This document shows positions 17,023 to 26,880 of a stretch of 64,000 bases of DNA, piece after piece (the first letter of the stretch is position 1; the number at the start of each line of letters is the position of its first letter). The notes below the pieces were generated by a model. It did not search any database, had not been told where the DNA came from, and saw nothing but the letters and a program-made list of their open reading frames with translations. The translations under genes were made by a program, and so were the position numbers. Source of the DNA: Aminipila sp963524205 (GTDB lineage Bacteria; Bacillota; Clostridia; Peptostreptococcales; Anaerovoracaceae); the NCBI GenBank assembly GCA_963524205.1, contig CAURED010000008.1, positions 1 to 64,000 of the forward strand, read 5' to 3'.

Positions 17023-17457
17023 ATGATGCCTGCTGAACAGTGGTATGAATATCAAGATAATTATAAAAAATATGGGTTTGATATGAAACCTAAAAAAGCA
17101 CACGTAACAAAACAGCAGAAAAAATCAAGCATAACACCTAAAGACCGAATTGCGATGATATTTCTTACAATTGTTATAGGTGCACTTTGTGTATCGGTTA
17201 TTATTACAACAGCATATTCTGCAAGTGTAAAATATGAGATAAATGAGGTTATCAAAGATAATGCAGCAATATCCGGTGAGATTGAAAACTTGACGGTACA
17301 ATTAAATAAGGCAAACAACCTTGAAGCAATAGAATACAAAGCTACCACAGAGTTAGGAATGATTTATCCTAATCCAAATGATTTTATTTATGTTAAACCG
17401 GCAGAACAACCGGTTAAGGATTTTGCATTACTTCTTAAAGAAGAAGCATATAATTAG
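17023..17457 (+). CDS. ftsL: Cell division protein FtsL
   Basis: 144-residue bitopic protein: ~45 polar, lysine-rich residues in the cytoplasm, one transmembrane helix (about 46-68), then an extracytoplasmic coiled coil of the DivIC/FtsL type (about 75-115) ending in a TTELGMIYPNPNDFIYV segment typical of septum-formation initiator proteins. It bridges FtsQ/DivIB, FtsW and the PBP in the divisome. Two adjacent ATG codons (17023, 17026) follow GAGGTAAG. Position between rsmH and the PBP is the canonical ftsL slot. A terminator-like hairpin lies between it and the next gene. Confidence 0.88.
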   Translation: MMPAEQWYEYQDNYKKYGFDMKPKKAHVTKQQKKSSITPKDRIAMIFLTIVIGALCVSVIITTAYSASVKYEINEVIKDNAAISGEIENLTVQLNKANNLEAIEYKATTELGMIYPNPNDFIYVKPAEQPVKDFALLLKEEAYN

Positions 17458-17527
17458 CTTAAAATGGAATAATAGTTTTTAATATTAAATATAATAAATT
17501 GAAATCTTTTAACTGCATATAGATTAT

Positions 17528-17576
17528 AACCGGACAATTAAATTAACGAAAATTTTTGAGTCCGGTTTAGTTTTTT
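17528..17576 (+). terminator. Terminator-like hairpin inside the dcw cluster (ftsL-PBP gap)
   Basis: AACCGGAC (17528-17535) pairs with GTCCGGTT (17560-17567) around a 24-nt AT-rich loop; TAG and TTTTTT follow. It could reduce read-through from the mraZ promoter into the PBP and mur genes. Confidence 0.7.
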
Positions 17577-17592
17577 ATTTAAGGAAGGCACA

Positions 17593-19602
17593 ATGAATAA
17601 TCCAACACCAAATAGTGTAAAAAAAAGAATAATCATAGGGTTTTTGCTTATCTGCGTTGCTACAGTAGGGCTATCCTTTAGAGTTGGATGGGTACAAATT
17701 GTTAATGGAGAAGAATACTCAAAAAAGGCGACAGAATCGCAAACTAGAGATGTACCTATTCCAGCAAAACGAGGCGTTATTTATGATAGAAATGGTAAAG
17801 AACTTGCAGTAAGTGCTGTTACTTTTTCTGTATGGGCAAGACCTGACAAAGTTCGATATGCAAGTAAGAAATTTACAGCAGAAGAAAATATAGATAAAGC
17901 TTCTGACTTTTTATCAAAACAACTTAATATGGAAGAGTCTGACGTAAAAGATATAATAAGCCAAAATAAGGCTTTGGTTAAAGTTGCAAAGTATGTTGAG
18001 AAAGATGTTGCAGATACAATCAGACAGGAGGGTCTTGCAGGAATTGAAATCGCAGAAGATGTTAAACGCTATTATCCTTTAGGTCCTTTTGCATCACAAG
18101 TACTTGGAAGTGTAACGGATGATAATAATGGCCTTGCAGGTTTAGAGCTTAGGTATAATCAGTACTTAAGCGGAGTTTCAGGCAGATGGATTAAGAATAC
18201 AGATGTAAATGGAAACAGTTTGGCATATGGTATGGAAAAATATTATAAAGCTGAGGATGGTCTGAATTTAGTTTTAACTATTGATGAGGTTATACAGCAT
18301 TATGTGGAAAAGACTTTGGATACTGTACAGAAAAACACTATGGCTGACCGTGTTTTCTGCATAATAATGGATCCTAAGAGCGGTGATATTTTAGCTATGG
18401 CAATGACACCTGACTATGATCCCAATAATCCAAGAGTACCTACCGATCCTCAACAGGCAGCTTATGTAGAAAAATTATCTGACAGTGAAAAGCTAGAATA
18501 TTGGAATGCTATGTGGAGAAATCCAATGGTAAGTGACACATACGAACCAGGTTCAACTTTTAAACTTTTGACAACCTCCATGGCGCTAGAAGAACAACTT
18601 ACCAATTTGACAGAAACTTTTGTATGTAAAGGAAGATATTCAATTGCAGGCACACCTTTAAAGTGCTGGCGTTATTATAATCCACATGGAGTTGAAACGC
18701 TGGTGGAAGCAGTAGGTAATTCCTGTAATCCAGTATTTGCCGAGTTAGCAACAAGATTAGGTATTGATAAATATTATCAGTACTTAGAACTTTTTGGAAT
18801 TAAAGATAAAACAGGGATTGACTATCCGGGAGAAGGCTATGCAATACTGCAGAACAAGGATACTGCAGGTCCTGTAGGAATTGCAACTATGGGATATGGC
18901 CAAGGTATCGCTGTAACGCCTATCCAATTGATAACAGCGGTATCCAGTTTTGGTAACGATGGGAAAATGATGCAGCCAAGACTTGTAAAAGAACTTACTG
19001 ATAGCGATGGAAACGTTGTTGAAAAGTTTGACACAAAAATCGTAAGACAGGTAGTTTCAAAGAAAACTTCAGAAGAAATGCGTTTAATTATGGAAAGCGT
19101 AGTTGCAAAAGGTGGTGGAGGAACTGCAAAAGTTCCAGGATATAGAATAGGTGGAAAAACAGGTACTGCTAATAAGGCCAAGAATGGAGGGTATAGTCAA
19201 GAAACTTATTCCTCATTTATAGGTATGGCGCCAATGGATGATCCAAAAGTTGCAATTCTTTTAATCGTTGATAATCCTAAGGGCATTAAGTTTGGAAGTC
19301 AGACCGCGGCACCTGGGGTTAAGCTCATTTTGGAAGATACACTCAGATATTTAAATATACAGCCTTCTTATACGCAAGAAGAAGAAGCACTGATGAGTAG
19401 CGGAAAAACCATTGTACCTGAGGTAACGGGAAAGAACTTTGATGAGGCTATAGGTATTTTAGGAGGAATGTCCCTGACATATACAATATCACCTGCTTTA
19501 GGTGAAGGAGAGTCTTTAGGAGAATTGGCAGTTGTTGACCAGTATCCTAAGCCTGGTGAAAAGATAAGCGCAGGAGGAAAAGTTTATTTGTATAGGGAGT
19601 GA
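17593..19602 (+). CDS. ftsI: Class B penicillin-binding protein (transpeptidase) with PASTA domain
   Basis: Septal peptidoglycan transpeptidase of the FtsI/PbpB/SpoVD group. 669 residues: short cytoplasmic tail, transmembrane helix (about 11-31), PBP dimerisation domain (about 55-215), transpeptidase domain with STFK at 321-324, SCN at 377-379 and KTG at 522-524, and one C-terminal PASTA domain (about 605-669). All catalytic motifs are intact. In B. subtilis both pbpB and spoVD occupy this slot; the single PASTA copy is SpoVD-like, but as the only such gene here it probably serves vegetative division. ATG at 17593 has AAGGAAGG. murE follows after 6 bp. Confidence 0.95.
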   Translation: MNNPTPNSVKKRIIIGFLLICVATVGLSFRVGWVQIVNGEEYSKKATESQTRDVPIPAKRGVIYDRNGKELAVSAVTFSVWARPDKVRYASKKFTAEENIDKASDFLSKQLNMEESDVKDIISQNKALVKVAKYVEKDVADTIRQEGLAGIEIAEDVKRYYPLGPFASQVLGSVTDDNNGLAGLELRYNQYLSGVSGRWIKNTDVNGNSLAYGMEKYYKAEDGLNLVLTIDEVIQHYVEKTLDTVQKNTMADRVFCIIMDPKSGDILAMAMTPDYDPNNPRVPTDPQQAAYVEKLSDSEKLEYWNAMWRNPMVSDTYEPGSTFKLLTTSMALEEQLTNLTETFVCKGRYSIAGTPLKCWRYYNPHGVETLVEAVGNSCNPVFAELATRLGIDKYYQYLELFGIKDKTGIDYPGEGYAILQNKDTAGPVGIATMGYGQGIAVTPIQLITAVSSFGNDGKMMQPRLVKELTDSDGNVVEKFDTKIVRQVVSKKTSEEMRLIMESVVAKGGGGTAKVPGYRIGGKTGTANKAKNGGYSQETYSSFIGMAPMDDPKVAILLIVDNPKGIKFGSQTAAPGVKLILEDTLRYLNIQPSYTQEEEALMSSGKTIVPEVTGKNFDEAIGILGGMSLTYTISPALGEGESLGELAVVDQYPKPGEKISAGGKVYLYRE

Positions 19603-19608
19603 TAATGG

Positions 19609-20799
19609 GTGACCATAGAAGTTTTCGGAATAACGGGAACGAACGGAAAAACCACAGTATCATACATGCTTAAAAGCATATTAGAAGAAGCCGGCAGAGA
19701 ATGCGGGTTAGTAGGAACTATAACTCACACAATTGGAAAAAAACAATATAACGCCATAAATACAACACCATCAAAGGAAGTTTTGGAAAAATATTTTAAT
19801 GAACTTGAGCAACAAAATATTGGGAGCTGTGTTATGGAGGTCTCATCACATGGACTGGATCAGGGAAGAATTGATAATGTAGATATTCACTATTCTGGTT
19901 TTACTAATTTGACGCAGGATCACCTTGATTACCATATAACCATGGAAAACTATTTCAAGGCAAAGGCGAAACTATTTTATAAAACAAAAAAAGGAATGTG
20001 CATTAATATTGATGATTCCTATGGTAAGAGACTTTATGATAAAATAAAGACAGAGCAAGATGCAGGAAATATAGACAGTAAAATAAAACTACAGTCCTTT
20101 TCTTTTAAGGAGGATGGGGCAGACTTTTTTGGGAAGATAGTAGAGAATACAATAGAGGGAATTGTATTAGAACCTTTTGAGGCTGGTGAATCATGGGGAG
20201 AAATTGAAATTGATTTACCAGGTAAAACTACTGCGTATAATGGACTCCTTGCATTAGCTATGGCAAGGCAGGCCGGCATTGACAGGAAGTCTATAATAGA
20301 AGGGCTAAAGAGGCTAAAGGGCGTGCCGGGAAGGTTCCAGATAGTTGGAAACTATAAAAATATAGATGTGGTAATAGACTTTGCACATACCCCTGATGCC
20401 CTTGAAAATCTGTTGAAAGCAGCAGGCGAGCTAAAAAAAGGCAGGCTGATTTGTGTATTTGGTTGTGGCGGTAACCGGGATAAGGAAAAAAGAAGCATTA
20501 TGGGCAGGATTGCTGGCGAATACAGTGAATTTTGTATAATAACTTCTGATAATCCGAGGTTTGAAGAACCAAGTGCTATAACAGCAGAAATTGAAAATGG
20601 CATGACAAAGACTAATTGCAAATATATAGTAGAAGTCGATAGACGTGAGGCAATAATAAAAGCAATAACTATGTATGAAAAAGGCGACCTAATTGTAATA
20701 GCGGGAAAAGGTCATGAAAAATATCAGCTGGTTAATGGTAAAAAACTACCATTTGATGATGAAATGGTAGTTAAAGAAATAATCAATATGAGAGAGTGA
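19609..20799 (+). CDS. murE: UDP-MurNAc-tripeptide synthetase (MurE), N-terminal domain missing
   Basis: Adds meso-diaminopimelate to UDP-MurNAc-L-Ala-D-Glu. The DNPR motif at 314-317 is the meso-DAP specificity signature. The protein is only 396 residues, and the ATP site TGTNGKTT (9-16) lies at the extreme N-terminus. Normal MurE has ~480-500 residues with a ~90-residue UDP-binding domain first; that domain is absent. It cannot be upstream: an in-frame TAA at 19603-19605 precedes the GTG start and the PBP ends at 19602. Central domain (1-~240, with the KAKAK lysine region at 117-121) and C-terminal domain (~241-396) look intact. Confidence 0.88.
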   Translation: MTIEVFGITGTNGKTTVSYMLKSILEEAGRECGLVGTITHTIGKKQYNAINTTPSKEVLEKYFNELEQQNIGSCVMEVSSHGLDQGRIDNVDIHYSGFTNLTQDHLDYHITMENYFKAKAKLFYKTKKGMCINIDDSYGKRLYDKIKTEQDAGNIDSKIKLQSFSFKEDGADFFGKIVENTIEGIVLEPFEAGESWGEIEIDLPGKTTAYNGLLALAMARQAGIDRKSIIEGLKRLKGVPGRFQIVGNYKNIDVVIDFAHTPDALENLLKAAGELKKGRLICVFGCGGNRDKEKRSIMGRIAGEYSEFCIITSDNPRFEEPSAITAEIENGMTKTNCKYIVEVDRREAIIKAITMYEKGDLIVIAGKGHEKYQLVNGKKLPFDDEMVVKEIINMRE

Positions 20800-20800
20800 T

Positions 20801-22186
20801 ATGATGAAAAAACTAAGGATGAAGGAGATTTGCAAGGCATTAAATGGTAAGCTTATCTTAGAAAAAGATGAAAGTTATATTGAAAGAGTAAGTTCAGATT
20901 CAAGATCAGCTATAGGAGGGGATTTATTTTTCCCTCTTATAGGTGATAACCATGATGCTCATAAATTTATCCCTATGGCTATTGATGGGGGATGCAGAGA
21001 CTTTGTTGTTTCTGATTCAAAAGGGATAATGGACCATCCGCTTAAACAGCAGTTAAATGTAATTTTAGTGGAGGATACAACAAAAGCATTACAAAATCTG
21101 GCATCCTATTATCTTTCAACTTTTAATATTAAAAAAATTGGAGTCACAGGAAGTACAGGCAAAACTACAACCAAAGACATGCTTTTTTATATTTGTAATG
21201 AAAAATATAAAACTGCTAGAAATGTAGGAAACTTTAATAATCATATTGGACTGCCACTTACTGTATTAGGATTTGAAGAGGGTACAGAAGTAGGAATTTT
21301 AGAAATGGGAATGAGTGAATTTGGTGAAATAAATTTACTTGCAGATATTGTACGACCTGATATTGGTATTATAACAAATATAGGTACTTCACATATTGAA
21401 AACTTAGGAAGTAGAGAAGGAATACTTAAAGCAAAACTAGAAATAACCAATTTCTTTAATGAGGATAATGTACTCGTAGTCAATGAAATAAACGATTTAC
21501 TTATAAAAGAAAATACCCAGGGTGTATATAAACGACTTTCCGTTGGCAATAATGGTAAAAGTGATTTTATTATATCTGATATTATAGATAGAGGCGAAGA
21601 TGGAATTGCATTTACTGTTGAGCATAAACTGGAAACTCAGAGGTTTGAACTTACTATTCCAGGAAGACATAATGCAATTAACGGAACCCTTGCAGTAGCG
21701 GCAGCTATGGAATTAGGCATTACCATGGAAGAAGCTGCAAGAGGGCTTGCAAAAATGGAACTTACAGATAAACGGCTAAATATAAAAGGTAAGAACGGGA
21801 TAAAAGTCATAGACGATACTTACAATGCAAGTCCTGATTCAATGAAAGCAGGAATAGATGTACTTATGGCGGCAAAAGGGATACGAAAAATTGCCATATT
21901 GGCAGATATGTTAGAAATGGGAAAAGAAAGTCCCAAATACCATAGTGAAGTTGGTGAATATGCAGCAAACCAAAAGGTGGATTTGCTAATTGCTGTAGGA
22001 GATTATGCTAAATATATTGCAGAAGCAGCTAAAACAATATTGGGAGAGAAAAAGGTCATCTATTATAGTGACAAAGAGAAACTAATGAGTGAAATAAGAA
22101 CTATGATACAACTGGGAGACATTATCCTGGTTAAAGGTTCGAGGGGTATGGCTATGGATCAAGTAGTTAAAAAAATTATGGAATAG
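20801..22186 (+). CDS. murF: UDP-MurNAc-pentapeptide synthetase (MurF)
   Basis: Adds D-Ala-D-Ala to UDP-MurNAc-tripeptide in the cytosol. 461 residues with all three Mur ligase domains: N-terminal uridine-binding domain (about 1-105, with SSDSRSAIGGDLFF), ATP-binding domain with GSTGKTT at 117-123, and C-terminal domain with DDTYNASPDS. Normal family length. Two adjacent ATGs at 20801/20804; the start is one base after the murE stop, and AGAGAGTGAT of the murE end probably serves as ribosome binding site, indicating translational coupling. Confidence 0.96.
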   Translation: MMKKLRMKEICKALNGKLILEKDESYIERVSSDSRSAIGGDLFFPLIGDNHDAHKFIPMAIDGGCRDFVVSDSKGIMDHPLKQQLNVILVEDTTKALQNLASYYLSTFNIKKIGVTGSTGKTTTKDMLFYICNEKYKTARNVGNFNNHIGLPLTVLGFEEGTEVGILEMGMSEFGEINLLADIVRPDIGIITNIGTSHIENLGSREGILKAKLEITNFFNEDNVLVVNEINDLLIKENTQGVYKRLSVGNNGKSDFIISDIIDRGEDGIAFTVEHKLETQRFELTIPGRHNAINGTLAVAAAMELGITMEEAARGLAKMELTDKRLNIKGKNGIKVIDDTYNASPDSMKAGIDVLMAAKGIRKIAILADMLEMGKESPKYHSEVGEYAANQKVDLLIAVGDYAKYIAEAAKTILGEKKVIYYSDKEKLMSEIRTMIQLGDIILVKGSRGMAMDQVVKKIME

Positions 22187-22200
22187 TTTTAGGAGTTATT

Positions 22201-23157
22201 ATGAGTTATTTACAAATTGGAATTTTAATAATAGTGGCTTTTTTCATAAGCTTAGTACTTACCTATATAGAAATACCTATTTTGCAGAATTTAAAGGCAG
22301 GCCAGAACATTAGAGAGGAAGGACCAAAATCTCATCAGATTAAAGCAGGAACCCCTTCTATGGGGGGGCTTGCTATAATTGCTGCAACGGCTATAACTTG
22401 TTTAACATCAGGTGGAGTGTCAAAAGATATGGGAGTAATTATTGCGGCGTTTATTCTTTTTGGACTATTAGGATTTTTAGATGATTATTTAAAAGTTGCA
22501 AAAAAGCAAAATCTAGGCTTAAGAGCTTGGCAGAAATTAGTACTTCAAATTATAATTGCAGCCGCAGTAGCTGCTTATCAATCAAATGTTTCCATTTATG
22601 GAACCTCGGTGTATATACCGATTTTTAATCAGCACTGGGATTTTGGCATATGGTATATACCTTTTGTTGCCTTTGTAGTTGTGGCAATGGTTAATAGTGT
22701 AAATCTTACGGATGGACTGGATGGTCTTGCATCAGGAGTGACCACTCTGGTAGCTCTGTTCTTTGCTATAGTAGCTGTAAACTTTGGTATAAATGCTGGC
22801 GGAATATTTAATTCTGCTTTAGCCGGCGGATGTATGGGATTCTTAATGTTTAACAAAAATCCAGCAAAAGTATTCATGGGTGATACTGGGTCATTGGCAT
22901 TAGGGGGCGGTTTAGCAGCGGCAGCAATAATTATGAACATGGAACTAATGCTGCCAATTGCAGGACTATTATTTGTATTAGAAGCTCTTTCTGTTATGAT
23001 ACAAGTGGTAAGTTTTAAAACAACGGGGAAAAGAGTATTTAAAATGGCACCATTACACCATCATTTTGAGCTCTGTGGTTTAAAAGAAACACATGTTGTT
23101 GCGTTGTTCTGGGCATTTACGCTAATATGCTGCGTGCTTGGGCTGGTTATACTTTAG
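22201..23157 (+). CDS. mraY: Phospho-MurNAc-pentapeptide transferase
   Basis: Membrane enzyme that transfers phospho-MurNAc-pentapeptide to undecaprenyl phosphate, forming lipid I. 318 residues with about ten transmembrane helices. Conserved active-site motifs are present: DDYLK near residue 97, NLTDGLDGLA near 170-179, and the MGDTGSLALGG and PLHHHFE stretches. The ATG at 22201 follows TTTAGGAGTT. Lies between murF and murD as in most dcw clusters. Confidence 0.97.
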   Translation: MSYLQIGILIIVAFFISLVLTYIEIPILQNLKAGQNIREEGPKSHQIKAGTPSMGGLAIIAATAITCLTSGGVSKDMGVIIAAFILFGLLGFLDDYLKVAKKQNLGLRAWQKLVLQIIIAAAVAAYQSNVSIYGTSVYIPIFNQHWDFGIWYIPFVAFVVVAMVNSVNLTDGLDGLASGVTTLVALFFAIVAVNFGINAGGIFNSALAGGCMGFLMFNKNPAKVFMGDTGSLALGGGLAAAAIIMNMELMLPIAGLLFVLEALSVMIQVVSFKTTGKRVFKMAPLHHHFELCGLKETHVVALFWAFTLICCVLGLVIL

Positions 23158-23167
23158 AGGTGAAGTA

Positions 23168-24538
23168 ATGAAAAATGATATAGAAAATAAAAAAGTTCTA
23201 ATAGTAGGAATGGGAAAATCAGGAATTGCAGCAGCACAGGCTATGTTAAGACTAGGTGCGAAAGTTTTTGTTCAGGATTCTAAGTCTGTTTCTGATATTG
23301 AACCTCAATTAGCCAATTTTCTAACTAGTAGAAATGTAAAATGCTATTTTGCGGAGAAACCATCGTGTCTTGATGAAATAGATATGATGATTTTAAGCCC
23401 TGGTGTTCCACTTGAATTGGATTTTGTTCAGGAAGCTATTGCAAAAGGCGTTGAAGTTGTAGGGGAGCTGGAAATTGCTTTTAGGGTAGGAAACGGAAAT
23501 TATGTAGCCATTACAGGAACAAATGGAAAGACAACCACAACAACACTTGTGGGTGAAATTTTTAAGAATGCCAAGAGAAAGACTTATGTAGTAGGCAATA
23601 TAGGCGTTGCTGTTATATCTATGGCGGTAAGTGCTGAATTGGATTCATGGCTTATTACAGAAACCAGCAGTTTTCAACTTGAGACTACTAAATACTTTAA
23701 GCCTAAAGTATCTGCCATATTAAACCTAACTCCAGATCATTTAAACAGGCATCATACAATGGAAAACTATGGATTAGCTAAAGCTAAAATTTATGAGAAC
23801 CAAGATGAAAGTGAATACTTCATTGCTAATTATGATGATCCTGCTAGTTTTGAGTTAAGTAAAGCCTGTAAAAAAGCGAAGGTAGTACCTTTTAGCAGAA
23901 AAGAAAAGTTAACATATGGTGCATTTGTGGCGGATGGCCATATGGTAATCATCAACGACGCAGGCAATTTGATTACTTTGTGTAGAGCTGATGAATTGAA
24001 AATTCCAGGAAGTCATAATCTCGAGAATGCTCTTGCAGCTGCAGCAATTTCTTATTTTGCAGGAATTGACCCTTCTGTAATTTCAGATACTTTAAAAAAT
24101 TTTCAAGGAGTTGAACATAGACTTGAATATTGTGGTCAAGTCGACGGCGTTAGGTTTGTAAATGACTCTAAGGGAACTAATCCTGATGCTTCTATAAAGG
24201 CAATTGAAGCTATGAAAAAGGGTATTATTCTAATTGCTGGTGGTTACGATAAAGGATCAGATTTCACAGATTTTATAAAGGCCTTTGATGGAAGGGTTAA
24301 GCATATGGTGCTTTTAGGAAAAACAGCTTCTAAAATAAAGGAGCAGGCTGAAGCTGTAGGATATACGGATATAACTATGGCTAAAAACATGGAAGAATGT
24401 GTGGCAGAGGCATTTAAACTTGCGGTACCAGGAGACACTGTGTTACTATCTCCGGCTTGTGCAAGCTGGGATATGTACACTTGCTTTGAGCAGAGAGGTG
24501 AGCACTTTAAAAACTGTGTTCACGGTCTGGAAAAATAA
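23168..24538 (+). CDS. murD: UDP-MurNAc-L-alanine:D-glutamate ligase (MurD)
   Basis: ATP-dependent ligase adding D-glutamate to UDP-MurNAc-L-Ala. 456 residues with an N-terminal Rossmann-like domain (VLIVGMGKSGIAA), ATP-binding GTNGKTTTT and a C-terminal domain. I choose the ATG at 23168, preceded by AGAGGTGAAGTA; the frame is open to 23138 but that would overlap mraY and lacks a ribosome binding site. The gene starts 10 bp after mraY. Normal family length, all expected motifs. Confidence 0.96.
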   Translation: MKNDIENKKVLIVGMGKSGIAAAQAMLRLGAKVFVQDSKSVSDIEPQLANFLTSRNVKCYFAEKPSCLDEIDMMILSPGVPLELDFVQEAIAKGVEVVGELEIAFRVGNGNYVAITGTNGKTTTTTLVGEIFKNAKRKTYVVGNIGVAVISMAVSAELDSWLITETSSFQLETTKYFKPKVSAILNLTPDHLNRHHTMENYGLAKAKIYENQDESEYFIANYDDPASFELSKACKKAKVVPFSRKEKLTYGAFVADGHMVIINDAGNLITLCRADELKIPGSHNLENALAAAAISYFAGIDPSVISDTLKNFQGVEHRLEYCGQVDGVRFVNDSKGTNPDASIKAIEAMKKGIILIAGGYDKGSDFTDFIKAFDGRVKHMVLLGKTASKIKEQAEAVGYTDITMAKNMEECVAEAFKLAVPGDTVLLSPACASWDMYTCFEQRGEHFKNCVHGLEK

Positions 24539-24561
24539 TTTTCTGAGAGTTGGAAATGTAA

Positions 24562-25680
24562 ATGGCAAAAATAAAGAGAAGAATGAAATCTGGAGACTTT
24601 GTTCTGGTTTTAATAACACTGGGACTAGTAATCTTTGGAATAATAATGGTGTTTAGTGCCAGCTACTACACATCAATAAATAAAAGCGGTAACCCATATT
24701 CCTATTTAATTAAGGATACTGTCTGGGCAATGTTGGGACTGGGTGCAATGATAGTAACGGCGTCGGTTGATTATAGGATTTATGCTAGAGTTGCAAAGCC
24801 TACTATGATTATAAGTGTTATACTGTTGTTACTGCTTTTTACCCCATTAGGGATAGAATTAAACTACGCTAAAAGATGGCTTGGAGTTGGTGGTATCACT
24901 ATAATGCCGGGAGAACTGGCAAAACCGGCTGCTATAATTTTTACAGCATGGTTTTTAAGTAAAGACCCAAAAAAAATTAAATCTCTTACAAAGGGTGTTG
25001 CACCGTTGTTCGTTTTATGTGCGGTCTATGGTGGATTGATTATTTTACAGCCTAATTTATCAACAGCTATTACTGTCTGCATTATAATCATAGGGATTAT
25101 GTTTGCGGCTGGTCTAAATTATGTTTACTTAGGCGGACTTGTAGGAGTAGGTGCACTTGGGATTTGTACGTTGATTATTACAAATCCAGATAGTCACTGG
25201 ATGAAGCGTTTAACTAGTTTTATGGACCCTTTTGCAGACCCGTTAAACACAGGGTATCAGGTAGTTCAATCATTGCTGGCACTGGGATCAGGCGGATTGT
25301 TTGGATTGGGATTGGGAAAAAGTATACAAAAAAACCTATATTTGCCTGAGCCTCAAAATGATTTTATATTTGCAATAATTGGTGAAGAATTAGGATTTAT
25401 AGGGTGTCTGATTCTGATTATAGCGTATATAATTTTAGTTTGGAGAGGTATTCATATTGCTATTAACGCAGCGGATTTGTTTGGTTCACTGCTTGCAGCT
25501 GGAATATCTATAATGATTGGTGTTCAAGTGATTTTGAATATCGCAGTTGTTACTTCATCTATGCCGCCTACAGGAGTTACTCTACCATTCGTTAGTTATG
25601 GAGGTAATGCATTAATGATATTTATGGCTTCAGTGGGGATTTTACTGAACATATCACGGCATACGGTTGCGGTAGAATAA
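24562..25680 (+). CDS. ftsW: Peptidoglycan glycosyltransferase FtsW
   Basis: SEDS-family polymerase that works with the class B PBP in the septum. 372 residues, about ten transmembrane segments. Diagnostic SEDS elements are visible: FSASYY after the first helix, KRWLGVGG, MPGELAKPA, the GGLFGLGLGKS loop, PEPQNDFIFAIIGEELGF and the PPTGVTLPFVSYGG signature near the C-terminus. The ATG at 24562 is preceded only by a GGAA element. Between murD and murG, the normal ftsW site. Confidence 0.95.
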   Translation: MAKIKRRMKSGDFVLVLITLGLVIFGIIMVFSASYYTSINKSGNPYSYLIKDTVWAMLGLGAMIVTASVDYRIYARVAKPTMIISVILLLLLFTPLGIELNYAKRWLGVGGITIMPGELAKPAAIIFTAWFLSKDPKKIKSLTKGVAPLFVLCAVYGGLIILQPNLSTAITVCIIIIGIMFAAGLNYVYLGGLVGVGALGICTLIITNPDSHWMKRLTSFMDPFADPLNTGYQVVQSLLALGSGGLFGLGLGKSIQKNLYLPEPQNDFIFAIIGEELGFIGCLILIIAYIILVWRGIHIAINAADLFGSLLAAGISIMIGVQVILNIAVVTSSMPPTGVTLPFVSYGGNALMIFMASVGILLNISRHTVAVE

Positions 25681-25727
25681 ATAGACAGATAGATAGACAA
25701 TATGTCATAGGAGAGAGGTAGTAAGTT

Positions 25728-26819
25728 ATGAAAGTTATTATGACAGGAGGAGGAACCGGAGGGCATATTTATCCAGCCATTGCGATTGCAGAAAAAATAA
25801 AGGAAAAGAGGCCTGAGGCAGAAATACTTTTTGTAGGTACAAAAAAAGGACTTGAGAAAGATTTAGTGCCTCAAAATGGATATCCGATTAAATTCATAAC
25901 AGTAAGCGGATTTAACAGAAAAAACATGCTTAAAAATGTGAAGGTGGTTAAAGATCTTTTTAAAGGTAATAAAGAAGCAAAAAAAATTATTAGAGATTTT
26001 AATCCAGATGTGGTAATCGGTACAGGTGGTTATGTATGTGGACCTGTGGTTAGAGCGGCACATAAGATGGGTATAAAAACTTTTATACATGAACAAAATG
26101 CTTTCCCAGGTATGACAAATAAAATGCTAGAAAAATATGTGGAGAATGTATTTATAAGTTTTGCAGATGCAGAAAAATATTTTAAGAATAAGGAAAAACT
26201 AATTCTTTCTGGAAATCCAGTTAGGCGTGCCTTTTTTGAAGCAGATAAAATCTATTCAAGAAAACTGATTGGTGAAACCGATGATAATTTTATTCTTTTG
26301 TGTTTCGGAGGCAGCCAGGGAGCAGGAAAGATTAATGATGTAATGATGGATGTGGCGGAAAGTTTAAATGGAGTTAAGAATATTTCATTGTACTTTGTTA
26401 CAGGAAGTGCATACTATGAAAGTATATTAGAAAAGATGAAAAATCGGTGCATCCATGCGGGAAATATACACATAAAAAAATATATCACAAACATGCAGGA
26501 CTACTTAAGTGCTGCAGATTTGGTAATATGCCGTTCCGGTGCATTAACCGTTTCGGAAATTACAGTTTGCGGTAAAGCTTCAATTTTGGTACCATCACCA
26601 AATGTTACGGGAAATCATCAATATTACAATGCAAAAGCTGTTGCTGATAAGGGTGGAGCCATTATAGTTGAAGAGAAGGAGTTATCATCAGAAGCTCTTC
26701 TTAAAATAATTTCACATTTTAAAGCAAATCCTCAAAAGCTTATACAAATGGAAGCGGCAAGTGCGAAAACAGCACCTTGTGATGCAACAAAAATTATTTA
26801 TGAACATTTAGGAATATAA
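25728..26819 (+). CDS. murG: UDP-GlcNAc:lipid I N-acetylglucosaminyltransferase
   Basis: Peripheral membrane GT28 enzyme that converts lipid I to lipid II. 363 residues. The N-terminal glycine-rich loop TGGGTGGHIYPA is at ~5-16, a second glycine-rich loop GGSQGA in the C-terminal half, and the UDP-binding RSGALTVSEI stretch follows. The ATG at 25728 is preceded by GGAGAGAGGTAGTAAGTT. It is 47 bp after ftsW and 61 bp before murA. Confidence 0.97.
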   Translation: MKVIMTGGGTGGHIYPAIAIAEKIKEKRPEAEILFVGTKKGLEKDLVPQNGYPIKFITVSGFNRKNMLKNVKVVKDLFKGNKEAKKIIRDFNPDVVIGTGGYVCGPVVRAAHKMGIKTFIHEQNAFPGMTNKMLEKYVENVFISFADAEKYFKNKEKLILSGNPVRRAFFEADKIYSRKLIGETDDNFILLCFGGSQGAGKINDVMMDVAESLNGVKNISLYFVTGSAYYESILEKMKNRCIHAGNIHIKKYITNMQDYLSAADLVICRSGALTVSEITVCGKASILVPSPNVTGNHQYYNAKAVADKGGAIIVEEKELSSEALLKIISHFKANPQKLIQMEAASAKTAPCDATKIIYEHLGI

Positions 26820-26880
26820 ACAGTAACAAAATGGGCACCTTTTCATATTATATATTAATAATAGTGGAGGTGTATCTGTT

